From the NCBI GenBank assembly GCA_014361095.1, contig JACIWF010000015.1:1-10981 (forward strand): a stretch of 10,981 bases of DNA. The letters are read 5' to 3'. Positions 1 to 6,572 of the stretch are shown here, one piece after another. Source of the stretch: Hadesarchaea archaeon. Its GTDB lineage: Archaea; Hadarchaeota; Hadarchaeia; Hadarchaeales; Hadarchaeaceae. Each line of letters opens with the position of its first letter. Positions within the stretch are counted from its first letter, which is position 1. The notes below the pieces were generated by a model. It had not been told where the DNA came from and made no database searches. It worked only from the letters and a program-made list of their open reading frames with translations. The position numbers were made by a program, and so were the translations under genes.

Positions 1-28
1 GTGGTATTCCTTTTTGAGTGAAAAAGAG

Positions 29-60
29 GTTGCAGCCGGAAGCTGCCACTTTTTTATTTT
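29..60. terminator. Bidirectional hairpin terminator after the RidA gene
   Basis: The arms GTTGCAGC (29-36) and GCTGCCAC (42-49) form an eight-base stem with one mismatch around a five-base loop. On the plus strand the stem is followed by TTTTTTATTTT (50-60). On the minus strand it is followed by CTCTTTTT (complement of 21-28). It lies directly after the stop codon of the minus-strand RidA gene, so it can end that transcript, and it could also end a plus-strand transcript entering from the left edge. In archaea the T tract alone may be enough. The structure is seen directly; its function is inferred. Confidence 0.6.
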
Positions 61-441
61 TTAACGCAGGACAGCAATGCCGTCGATTTCGATCAAGAGG
101 TCCTCCATGATGAGGCTCTTAACCGCAATCAGCGTGCTCGCCGGGTGGTCCTTCTTAAAATACTCGGACCTTATCTGCCTGAATTTGGCCAAGTTTTTGA
201 TGTCGGTTAAGTAGATCCTTATCTGGACCAGGTCGTCGAGGGTTCCTCCCTCGGCAGCCAGGATGGCCCGCAGATTCTCGAAGACCTGTCGCACCTGTTT
301 TTCAAAGTCACCCTTGCCGACGATTTCTCCCTTGGCGTTCTCGGCTATTTGTCCCGAGATAAAGAGAAGGTTGCCCGCCCTGACCGCGGGAGAGTATCCG
401 GTTGGCTTGGGCAGGTCTTCCGGGACGACTATTTTCTTCAC
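61..441 (-). CDS. RidA/YjgF-family protein lacking the substrate-binding Arg
   Basis: A 126-residue protein of the normal RidA (YjgF/YER057c/UK114) length and pattern: GYSPAVRAGNLLFISGQ near residues 15-31, the QVRQVFENLRAIL helix at 49-61, VQIRIYLTD at 72-80, and the terminal IEIDGIAV strand at 117-124. RidA proteins are cytosolic trimers that hydrolyse enamine/imine intermediates to ketones. In the canonical PARS/PART motif the Arg (Arg105 of E. coli RidA) binds the substrate carboxylate; here the motif reads PAST, so Ser102 replaces it, and the usual LP after it is LI. An imine deaminase on amino-acid-type substrates is therefore doubtful, and an acid-independent relative (the Rid4-7 type, from memory) fits better. 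The start is GTG (complement of 439-441), preceded by GGGGGTG with a five-base spacer. It is the second gene after COG0402 enzyme 1, 37 bp away, and probably shares its transcript. Confidence 0.88.
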   Translation of the reverse strand: MKKIVVPEDLPKPTGYSPAVRAGNLLFISGQIAENAKGEIVGKGDFEKQVRQVFENLRAILAAEGGTLDDLVQIRIYLTDIKNLAKFRQIRSEYFKKDHPASTLIAVKSLIMEDLLIEIDGIAVLR

Positions 442-478
442 AGATACACCCCCGATTTAGCCCCCGTTTTGCGGGTTT

Positions 479-1957
479 TTACTCACGAACCCACTTCAGC
501 TCCCAGACTTCCGGATTCTTCAGCCAGGGCGCCGTCGGGATAATTTTCTCGCCAATTCTCTGAACTTTGTCGATTATCTTCTCCTCGTTGACGGTCTTGA
601 CCACACCTTTTTCCATGATTATCTTTCCGTTGACCATCACGGTGTCGCAGGAGTCACCCTTGCCGTTGTAGACGAAGCTGTTTATGACGTTCTCCTTGGT
701 CACCGGGACCCAGTAGACTTTTCTGAGGTTCCACATGACGATGTCTGCGGCCTTTCCAACTTCAAGCGAGCCGATTTCCTTATCCCATTTCAGCGCCTTG
801 GCACCGTTAACAGTTGCCATCTCGAGCGCCTTGGGGCTGGGATCGGCGGTTCTCAGCATGAAGAGGTCTGGGTCCGGGAATATCATCGGATGCCAGGCTT
901 CGGCGTGTCCGACCGAGACCGTCCAGATATCCCGCACCAGGTCATGGGCTGTGCCCGTGCTGGATTCATCGTTGCCTAGTGCCACATTTATTCCCATCTT
1001 GACCATTATCGGGAACTTCCCCCTCATGGAAACAGCCGAGTAAACCCCGTGCATGCTTGAACCCGGAACGTGCACAACGTTGGAGTTGGTCTCCTTCAGC
1101 ATTAGCAGTTCGCCACCATCAACCCAGGCCATGTGCGCCGCCATGAAGTCGGGACCAAGGACGCCCTGGTCATAGAGGTATTCAATGTCCCTGCGGCCGA
1201 ATCGCTTGCGGGTCATTTCCACCATGTCATGTGAGACCCCGGCGTGTGTCAGTATGCCCACGTCGTATTTGTTGGCCAGTTCCCTGGTGGCTTTGCACAG
1301 TTCAGGCGAGACGTTGCAAACTTGCTGCAGGTCCATCCAGGCTTTGATTCTGCCGTTGGCGGCACCGTTGTATTTTTTGATGAACTCCTCGCTGCGTCTG
1401 ATGCACTGGTCGGTGGTTTCTCTTAGTCTGCCGCAGAGTTCGGTGAAGGCGTCGTAGGAGGCGTAGGAAGATTTAGTCGCCTCGTGGATGTCCATCAGGT
1501 CTCTGCCTAGGACCGCCCGAACTCCAACATCGGTCACTGCCTTCGCCGCCGACTCTTCCATCGTCTGAATGGTGCCGCAGTCGCAGAAGGTGGTTGTCCC
1601 GGTCTTGAGCCCCTCGATCAGGTTCTTGACAGCAGCATAATAGTAGTTCTCCTTAGTCAGATTCATGTAGGTCCAGGAGAAATAGCGCTCGCACCAGGGG
1701 ACAACCGGAACATCGTCTAACATGCTCTTGTCGTAGGCAGATTCCAGGTGTATGTGGCCGTTGATCAGTCCAGGCGTCACCAAGTAATTCTTGGCATCGA
1801 TTACGCGGTCCGCCCTATATTTTCTTTTTATGGCCGCCGTGTCGCCGATGTCGATGATCTTTCCATCATCAACGGCAATGGCGGCATTCTCAAGAAGTCT
1901 TCTCTTTGGGTCCATGGTAAGGACAAATCTCGCGTTCACAATAAGGGTATCCACCAT
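479..1957 (-). CDS. COG0402 amidohydrolase 1 (ATZ/TRZ-like), HxxE Glu replaced
   Basis: A 492-residue metal-dependent hydrolase of the ATZ/TRZ - MTA/SAH deaminase - guanine deaminase group, cytosolic. It has a small N-terminal beta domain, a TIM barrel, and the C-terminal domain with GSLEVGKAADIV near residue 400. Metal ligands seen: GHIH (His68, His70), THAG (His238), AAHMAW (His275) and the LGND Asp330; His296 (NVVHVPGSS) is also kept. Deaminases of this group have HxxE at strand 5, with Glu as the acid/base; aligned with the neighbour at 3793-5136, Val241 stands in the Glu place. PGSS replaces the usual PxSN. The reaction may thus differ from deamination; the substrate is unknown. An in-frame ATG at 2042-2044 would add 29 residues with no family match, so I chose the ATG at 1955-1957, where MVDTLIVNARFV matches usual family starts. 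RidA follows 37 bp downstream. Confidence 0.88.
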   Translation of the reverse strand: MVDTLIVNARFVLTMDPKRRLLENAAIAVDDGKIIDIGDTAAIKRKYRADRVIDAKNYLVTPGLINGHIHLESAYDKSMLDDVPVVPWCERYFSWTYMNLTKENYYYAAVKNLIEGLKTGTTTFCDCGTIQTMEESAAKAVTDVGVRAVLGRDLMDIHEATKSSYASYDAFTELCGRLRETTDQCIRRSEEFIKKYNGAANGRIKAWMDLQQVCNVSPELCKATRELANKYDVGILTHAGVSHDMVEMTRKRFGRRDIEYLYDQGVLGPDFMAAHMAWVDGGELLMLKETNSNVVHVPGSSMHGVYSAVSMRGKFPIMVKMGINVALGNDESSTGTAHDLVRDIWTVSVGHAEAWHPMIFPDPDLFMLRTADPSPKALEMATVNGAKALKWDKEIGSLEVGKAADIVMWNLRKVYWVPVTKENVINSFVYNGKGDSCDTVMVNGKIIMEKGVVKTVNEEKIIDKVQRIGEKIIPTAPWLKNPEVWELKWVRE

Positions 1958-1982
1958 GTGTCTCAGTATGCTTAAGAGTCGA

Positions 1983-1992
1983 CCGTTAAAAA
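1983..1992 (-). promoter_or_regulatory. Possible TATA box for COG0402 enzyme 1
   Basis: The minus-strand sequence CTTTTTAACG is centred about 31 bp upstream of the chosen ATG (1957), with an A-rich stretch just upstream of it. No convincing Shine-Dalgarno sequence precedes the ATG, which fits a leaderless archaeal transcript. Short and AT-rich, so chance is possible. Confidence 0.3.
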
Positions 1993-2128
1993 GATTTTTG
2001 GTCGAAATTTTGTTTAACTTTCCGAAAAGAGGCATTAAAATCATTGATGTTCACGAAAAGAGGAGAATTGAGTTAGACACGGCCCGACTAAATACATCAG
2101 CTATTGGGCTGGGTTCAGGACTGTCCGG

Positions 2129-2136
2129 TTTATATC
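2129..2136 (+). promoter_or_regulatory. TATA box of the QueG-like gene (leaderless)
   Basis: TTTATATC at 2129-2136 is centred 25 bp before the ATG at 2157. No Shine-Dalgarno sequence lies between them. This spacing is what an archaeal leaderless transcript requires, with transcription starting at or next to the ATG. The palindrome GGACTGTCC at 2118-2126 sits where the BRE or an operator would be and could bind a repressor or activator (inference). Confidence 0.45.
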
Positions 2137-2156
2137 AAAATAAAACCGATAGTTCC

Positions 2157-2879
2157 ATGATGCTTAATAAAGATAAGGTCAGGAAGTTGGCCCTGAAGCT
2201 AGGTGCAGATCTGGTTGGATTTGGACCCGCGGAGGCCATGGATGAGGCGCCTGCAGGACATCGGGCGAGGGATTTTCTCCCTGATGCCAGGACCGTCATC
2301 TCGGCGGCGGCGCGCATAAATTATTCAGCCGTTGACGGCCTCCCCCTAACCAGACGAGAGTATGTCAATGCCAATGATAGCTCCCGCGCCCTGCTCAACG
2401 GCGTCATCTGCGGGATAGCCAGATATCTTGAGGAAGAGGGCTATTCTGCGATACCCTTTCTTCAGGGGTCGGATCGCAAGATGCTGATGGGGGACCTCTC
2501 CTTGAAACACGCGGCTGTAGTGGCCGGTCTGGGTGAGTTCGGGCTGAACAACCTTCTGCTGACACCTCGTTTCGGGCCCCGGGTCCTGTTGGGTGCCGTG
2601 GTCACGGACGCTCCAATAATTCCGGACCCGCCACTGAAGGTGCAGCTTTGCGATCTCTGCGGCGCCTGCCTGAAAGCCTGCCCTGTTGGCGCGATAAAGG
2701 AGCCCAAGGGTTATGACAGGAGAAAAGGCTGGAGCATAGATAAGCACAGGTGCTCCCATTATATACACGAAGTTCTGGAGCCAGACTACGGCCACTACAG
2801 TTGCGGCCTGTGCATCAAGGCCTGCCATGTTGGGAAGGAAGAAAGGTTGCAAAGAGAGATACAGGCGAGATTGAAATGA
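2157..2879 (+). CDS. QueG-like (COG1600-type) two-cluster 4Fe-4S protein
   Basis: A 240-residue iron-sulfur protein. The N-terminal part (residues 10-160) resembles the reductase half of epoxyqueuosine reductase QueG and reductive dehalogenases, with GADLVGFGPAE at 16-26 and the LKHAAVVAGLGEFGLNNLLL segment around 116-135, which in QueG reads roughly AGLGWIGK. It is followed by CDLCGACLKACP (Cys165, 168, 171, 175) and by Cys199 plus CGLCIKAC (Cys216, 219, 223): ligands for two [4Fe-4S] clusters. It is much shorter than QueG, with no C-terminal HEAT repeats, so tRNA modification is unlikely. Such short relatives are common in strict anaerobes and have no firm function; whether this one binds cobalamin cannot be told here. 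The start is one of two consecutive ATGs (2157, 2160) 25 bp after a TATA-like box; an in-frame extension to 1791 has no family match. The COG2159 gene follows 10-16 bp downstream, probably in the same operon. Confidence 0.85.
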   Translation: MMLNKDKVRKLALKLGADLVGFGPAEAMDEAPAGHRARDFLPDARTVISAAARINYSAVDGLPLTRREYVNANDSSRALLNGVICGIARYLEEEGYSAIPFLQGSDRKMLMGDLSLKHAAVVAGLGEFGLNNLLLTPRFGPRVLLGAVVTDAPIIPDPPLKVQLCDLCGACLKACPVGAIKEPKGYDRRKGWSIDKHRCSHYIHEVLEPDYGHYSCGLCIKACHVGKEERLQREIQARLK

Positions 2880-2895
2880 TGGAGGGAGGATGTTT

Positions 2896-3780
2896 ATGAT
2901 CGTCGATGTGCATGTTCATTTGGGCGAACTGGGCAGGCACTTTCAGAAGTGGTGGATGGACGAGCTCTACGGCGGCTTTCCGAATGTTCCGGATAGAGAA
3001 GTGAGATACCGGAAAGACCCTGTAGAAAGCCTGATTGAGGACCTAGATCAGGCAGGCGTTGATGTCGCCTGCGTCATGGCCAGCGATCACCGAAGGCCTT
3101 ACCCATATGGCATTGGCTCAAGCTACACGCCGAATGATTATGTGGCTGAATGCGTCCGTAAACATCCGGAAAGATTCGTCGGTGTGTGCAGCTTTGATCC
3201 ACTGAGAGATCCTCATGAGGCCAGGAAGGAGCTGGAGAGGTGCGTCAGGGAGTGGGACATGCGTGCCCTGAAGCTCTACCCCACCTACGACCATTTTGAT
3301 CCCCGTGATGAGCGAGTTTTCCCGATCTATGAGAAGGCCATCGAGCTAGATCTGCCGGTTCATTTTCACATGGGCTACACCGGCACCATCAATGCACCGA
3401 TGAAGTATCAGTTCCCCCATCTGCTTGACGAGGTGGGGATAAGGTTCCCTGAAATGAAGGTGATAGTGGCCCACATGGGATTTCCCTGGGTTGATGAGTG
3501 TCTGTGCCTGCTGATGAAGCATCGCCACTGGTATGCCGATATTGCCTACTGGGGAGCCTTTCCACCGGAATTTTTGATCGAGATGATGAAAAAGTTTGAT
3601 TTCATGTGTGGCTATCGCCGGCTCCTCTATGGGTCGGAGAATCCCTGGACGGCAACTTTTACCAAGACGGTCATGAATCTGAACGAGATAGCCAAGGAAA
3701 AGGGCATAAGCTTCAGGATAAGCGAGGCTGACTTGAGGAAAATCATGGGTGAGAACGCAAGGAAGCTCTACCGGATCTAG
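2896..3780 (+). CDS. COG2159 (Amidohydro_2) TIM-barrel hydrolase/decarboxylase
   Basis: A 294-residue metal-dependent enzyme of the ACMSD/gamma-resorcylate decarboxylase group, whose members hydrolyse lactones or remove carboxylates from ring-derived acids. Seen: MIVDVHVHLG (His6, His8) on strand 1, ALKLYPTYDHFDP at 124-136, LPVHFHMG (His156, His158) on strand 5, IVAHMGFPWVD (His193) on strand 6, and LLYGSENPW near 244-251. In most relatives the last motif is GSD, the Asp being the strand-8 metal ligand and general base; here it is Glu248. The substrate cannot be read from sequence. Two ATGs are possible: GGAGG at 2885-2889 gives ideal six-base spacing to 2896, while 2890 adds only Met-Phe. 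It lies directly behind the QueG-like gene, whose stop is at 2877-2879, and converges on the gene at 3793 with a 12 bp gap and no visible terminator. Confidence 0.87.
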   Translation: MIVDVHVHLGELGRHFQKWWMDELYGGFPNVPDREVRYRKDPVESLIEDLDQAGVDVACVMASDHRRPYPYGIGSSYTPNDYVAECVRKHPERFVGVCSFDPLRDPHEARKELERCVREWDMRALKLYPTYDHFDPRDERVFPIYEKAIELDLPVHFHMGYTGTINAPMKYQFPHLLDEVGIRFPEMKVIVAHMGFPWVDECLCLLMKHRHWYADIAYWGAFPPEFLIEMMKKFDFMCGYRRLLYGSENPWTATFTKTVMNLNEIAKEKGISFRISEADLRKIMGENARKLYRI

Positions 3781-3792
3781 CCGCTCTGCAGA

Positions 3793-5136
3793 CTATTTCT
3801 TCTTTGGCTGGTACTGTTTTCTCCTCTCCAGAACCTCAGGAGTGATCTTCGTCGCTAGGTCGATGATCTTCTGCTCCTCGACATTTTTCAGGACACGATT
3901 TTCCATCACAATCTTCCCGTCGACAAAAACCGTTTCAACGTCATCGCCGTGACAGGCGTAGACGAGGTGGGAGACCACGTTGAAGAACTCGCCGAAGAGG
4001 ACAGGAGTGGTGCGCAGCTTGTTCAGGTCGACTAGAATCAGATCTGCCTTTTTACCCACCTCTAGGGAACCGATCTCCTTGTCCCAGCCCAGAGATCTGG
4101 CGCCCCCGATGGTGGCCATCTCCAACACCTGATAGGCTGGCAGCACGGTGGCATCCAGCCTGGTGACCTTTTGTAGCAGCGAGGCGAACTTCATCACCTC
4201 AAACATGTCGGCGGTGTTGTTTTCCTTCAGGCCGTCTGTGCCCAAGCTCACGTTCGCCCCGTATTTTATCAGCTCCGGCACCGGGCAGACCCCGTCGGCA
4301 AGCTTCTGGTTGCTCACGGAACAGTGGGCAATGTTGGTTCTGGTTTGGCCTAGCAGCTGCCTTTCCCTTTCGGTGAGCCAGCAGGCATGCGCGATGAGGG
4401 TATTTTTACCCAGCAGGCCGAAATCGGCAAAGGCCTCTATGGGGTGTTTTCCGAACCTCTTCATCGACAGTTCCCATTCATCCCTCACCTCGTTGGAGTG
4501 GATGTGAATTCCAGTTTTGTATCTCTTTGCGCCCTCGACCACCTTGTGTATGTGATCATCTGAGCTGTAGAAGGCCCACTCCATTCCGAACCAGACTCTG
4601 ACCCTGCCCTGCGCATAGCCATTTCTCGACCTAACCAGTCTTTCATTATCTTCATATGATTCATATTTTTGAACCGGCGAGTCGGCGGCCATAGGAGCGA
4701 GGACGGCCCGGAGTCCGATCTCCCTGACGGCATCGGCGCAACGGTGCATGTATCGAAACATGTCGGCAAGACAGGTCGTCCCCGACTTCAGGGCCTCGGA
4801 GTAGGTCAGCATGGCGGCGGCGTGGGCGATGTCAGGGGTAACGACCCAGTGCCAAGGTGAGATGTAATAATCCAGCCACTCTATCAACGGCATGTCGTCC
4901 GCGGTGCCCCTGATCAGGTCTGAGTGGATGTGGGTGTTTATCAGGCCCGGAATGACGGCTTTCTTTCTGGCGTCAATGATCCGGTCCACTTTGTATCTTT
5001 TTTTCATAATCTCACGAGTCTTTCCCAGATCAATTATCCTGTCGCCCTTGATGACCACAGCACCGTCTTCAAAAATTCTCCCCCGTTTGTCGACGGTGAT
5101 GACAATTCCGTTTTTTATCAAGGTGGTTTCGGGCAT
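3793..5136 (-). CDS. COG0402 amidohydrolase 2 (MTA/SAH deaminase-like)
   Basis: A 447-residue zinc/iron hydrolase of the ATZ/TRZ family, probably a deaminase on a purine, nucleoside or triazine-like ring. All catalytic features are present: NTHIH (His69, His71), the ADDMPLIEWL segment at 79-88 typical of MTA/SAH deaminases, HIHSNE (His213 metal ligand, Glu216 acid/base), IAHACWL (His250), HCSVSNQKLADG at 271-282 and LGTDG (Asp301). The C-terminal GSLEVGKKADLI near 365 belongs to the small beta domain. Close relatives deaminate S-adenosylhomocysteine, methylthioadenosine, guanine or cytosine, or dechlorinate triazines; assigning one would be guesswork. It is a paralogue of the gene at 479-1957, most clearly in the C-terminal third, but keeps the Glu that one lacks. 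The ATG start has GAGG (complement of 5145-5148) eight bases upstream. It is transcribed alone and diverges from the enamidase operon. Confidence 0.9.
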   Translation of the reverse strand: MPETTLIKNGIVITVDKRGRIFEDGAVVIKGDRIIDLGKTREIMKKRYKVDRIIDARKKAVIPGLINTHIHSDLIRGTADDMPLIEWLDYYISPWHWVVTPDIAHAAAMLTYSEALKSGTTCLADMFRYMHRCADAVREIGLRAVLAPMAADSPVQKYESYEDNERLVRSRNGYAQGRVRVWFGMEWAFYSSDDHIHKVVEGAKRYKTGIHIHSNEVRDEWELSMKRFGKHPIEAFADFGLLGKNTLIAHACWLTERERQLLGQTRTNIAHCSVSNQKLADGVCPVPELIKYGANVSLGTDGLKENNTADMFEVMKFASLLQKVTRLDATVLPAYQVLEMATIGGARSLGWDKEIGSLEVGKKADLILVDLNKLRTTPVLFGEFFNVVSHLVYACHGDDVETVFVDGKIVMENRVLKNVEEQKIIDLATKITPEVLERRKQYQPKKK

Positions 5137-5157
5137 AGCATCAACCTCATTCTCAAC

Positions 5158-5167
5158 AAAAATAATG
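5158..5167 (-). promoter_or_regulatory. Possible TATA box for COG0402 enzyme 2
   Basis: The minus-strand sequence CATTATTTTT is centred about 27 bp upstream of the ATG at 5136. The same gene also has a GAGG Shine-Dalgarno-like sequence, so the transcript may be leaderless or carry a very short leader starting from a different site. Weak evidence by itself. Confidence 0.3.
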
Positions 5168-5231
5168 TCCCTCGTTCTTTTATCATTGACCCTTGAATCA
5201 ACCGCCTTGCCGAATTACAGTTTCATAAAAG

Positions 5232-5238
5232 TTTAATA
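5232..5238 (+). promoter_or_regulatory. TATA-like box of the enamidase operon
   Basis: TTTAATA at 5232-5238, preceded by an A-rich stretch (CATAAAA, 5224-5230), is centred 29 bp upstream of the GTG start at 5264. With the divergent gene's box at 5158-5167 it makes the 127 bp gap 5137-5263 a two-way promoter region. A nine-base palindrome TTGAATCAA lies between them at 5193-5201. Confidence 0.4.
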
Positions 5239-5263
5239 GCCCCGGCAGCCATCTTCAAAAGAG

Positions 5264-6514
5264 GTGGATGCTATTAGCGAAATTGTGGCAATTGAGAATA
5301 TAGGTAAGTTAGTTTCTGGAGACATAAATCAACCCATCTTGGAAGCCGACACGATATTGATCCGGGATGGGAAAATAGCCGAGATCGGATGGAAGGGCGA
5401 GATCGACGTTGAGGCTGCCAAGACGCGCGTTGACGCCATGGGTCTGGTGGTGACGCCAGGTTTCATCGACCCGCATACCCACATGGTCATCGGTGACTGG
5501 ACCCCGATTCAGAAGGCGATCGGCTGGATGGAAGGAGCCTTACTGGCCGGGGTCACGACGATGATCTCTCAGGGTGAAAACAACATAGGCGGGCTGCCGA
5601 TGGACCCTGCGGGCAACAAGGCCCTAGCAATACTAGCCGCGAAGACATACAAAAAATACCGACCCGGTGGCGCCCTAAAGGTCCACGGCGGGGCACTGAT
5701 GCTGGTCGAGGGCCTGACGGAGCAGGACTTTAAGGAGATGGCCGAGGCCGGCGTCTGGTTAATCGCCGAAATAGGTGGCTGTGGTCTCTATAAACCAAAG
5801 GATGTAGTGCCGATGGTAAAGTGGGCCAGGAAATATGGTTTCAAGGTATCGGCTCATCTGGGGCCGGTGTCAATTCCACTGTCTGCGCCGCTGATGGCTG
5901 ATGAGATAATTGAGATTAATCCGGATCTGGCCGTTCACGTGAATGGCGGGTCAACCTCAGTCCCCTTTGCCGAGGTGAAAAAACTTGTTGACGACGCCGA
6001 CTTCCATCTCGAGGCAGTTTTCAACGGGAACCCGAGGGCGGCCGTGGAGATGGTTGACTACATGAGAAAGAAGGACGCGCTTGACAGGCTAGTCATAGGC
6101 TCTGATACACCAACGGGCAATGGCATGATCCCGGTGGCGATTCTGAGGATGGTGGTCCAGATAGCCTCTCTGAACCGACTGCCTGCTGCCGAGGTCATTG
6201 CCGCGGCCACGGGAAACACCGCTGATACCTTTGGTTTAAACGTAGGCAAGATTGAGGTCGGTCGGGAAGCAGACATAATAATACTGGACCGTCCGGCCGG
6301 GTCGCAAGGGCGCGATGCCTTGGAGGCAATAGAGATCGGCGACATTCCTGGGACGACATTGATAATGGTTGACGGCCAGATAGTTGCCCTCAGGGGAAGG
6401 GATACTAGGCAGACGGCAGGCTGCGTCAAGATCAATGGTGTCGAGAGAAAGGTAACCACAATGGAGGATTATCTCTGGGGACCATGGAAGTTTGCCATCG
6501 ACCGGTTGATCTGA
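5264..6514 (+). CDS. ena: Enamidase homologue (cyclic enamide/amide hydrolase)
   Basis: A 416-residue amidohydrolase closely resembling enamidase of Eubacterium barkeri, which hydrolyses 6-oxo-1,4,5,6-tetrahydronicotinate to 2-formylglutarate. Shared features recalled from that protein: IGKLVSGDI at 13-21, ADTI at 28-31, TPGFIDPHTH (His71, His73), GVTTMIS at 96-102, LKVHGGA at 138-144, the AEIGG Glu169 (the bridging metal ligand in place of a carbamylated Lys), AHLG (His198), VHVNGG (His225), IGSDTPTGNGMIP (Asp281) and ATGNTA near 315-320. All metal ligands are kept, so it should be active on a cyclic enamide or lactam; nicotinate itself is not proven. It is about 30 residues longer than the bacterial protein, mostly a C-terminal tail (residues 390-416). 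The start is GTG overlapping GAGGTG; GTG at 5285 is an alternative. It leads the operon with the Mo/W oxidoreductase 58 bp downstream. Confidence 0.87.
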   Translation: MDAISEIVAIENIGKLVSGDINQPILEADTILIRDGKIAEIGWKGEIDVEAAKTRVDAMGLVVTPGFIDPHTHMVIGDWTPIQKAIGWMEGALLAGVTTMISQGENNIGGLPMDPAGNKALAILAAKTYKKYRPGGALKVHGGALMLVEGLTEQDFKEMAEAGVWLIAEIGGCGLYKPKDVVPMVKWARKYGFKVSAHLGPVSIPLSAPLMADEIIEINPDLAVHVNGGSTSVPFAEVKKLVDDADFHLEAVFNGNPRAAVEMVDYMRKKDALDRLVIGSDTPTGNGMIPVAILRMVVQIASLNRLPAAEVIAAATGNTADTFGLNVGKIEVGREADIIILDRPAGSQGRDALEAIEIGDIPGTTLIMVDGQIVALRGRDTRQTAGCVKINGVERKVTTMEDYLWGPWKFAIDRLI

Positions 6515-6534
6515 AGAAGGAGCGAATGCGCAAG

Positions 6535-6544
6535 CTATAAATTA
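6535..6544 (+). promoter_or_regulatory. Possible internal TATA box before the Mo/W gene
   Basis: CTATAAATTA at 6535-6544 lies in the gap after the enamidase stop, about 34 bp before the ATG at 6573. If used, transcription would begin near 6561-6565 and leave a leader of about ten bases containing GTGAT, which can pair with the end of 16S rRNA. It would let the oxidoreductase and its Fe-S subunit be made without the enamidase homologue. Confidence 0.38.
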
Positions 6545-6572
6545 AATGGTACTCCAGAAAAGTTGTGATGTA

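Larger units (their letters stand above)
1958..2156. other. Divergent intergenic region between two operons
   Basis: About 200 bp separate the starts of COG0402 enzyme 1 (minus) and the QueG-like gene (plus). Long open frames cross it on both strands (plus frame from 1791, minus frame from 2044), but their translations match no family here and contain low-complexity stretches, so I treat them as upstream read-through. It holds the candidate promoters of both operons and a nine-base palindrome GGACTGTCC at 2118-2126, three bases before the plus-strand TATA-like box. Confidence 0.55.

Noticed and set aside
462..480. Hairpin CCCG-TTTTG-CGGG followed by TTTTT on the plus strand
   Set aside because: Only a four-base stem, and no plus-strand gene ends before it; it lies between two co-directional minus-strand genes. 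Probably chance or a minor attenuator.
1791..2156. In-frame N-terminal extension of the QueG-like gene, about 122 residues
   Set aside because: It runs antisense to the start of COG0402 enzyme 1, has no family resemblance, and a TATA-like box sits 25 bp before the ATG pair at 2157/2160.
3793..5136. Assigning mtaD, guanine deaminase or atrazine hydrolase to COG0402 enzyme 2
   Set aside because: Catalytic residues are shared by all of these; substrate-specific residues cannot be judged without alignment and structure.
5193..5201. Palindrome TTGAATCAA in the divergent promoter region
   Set aside because: Nine bases of AT-rich palindrome is expected by chance; no second copy was noticed, so it is not listed as an operator.
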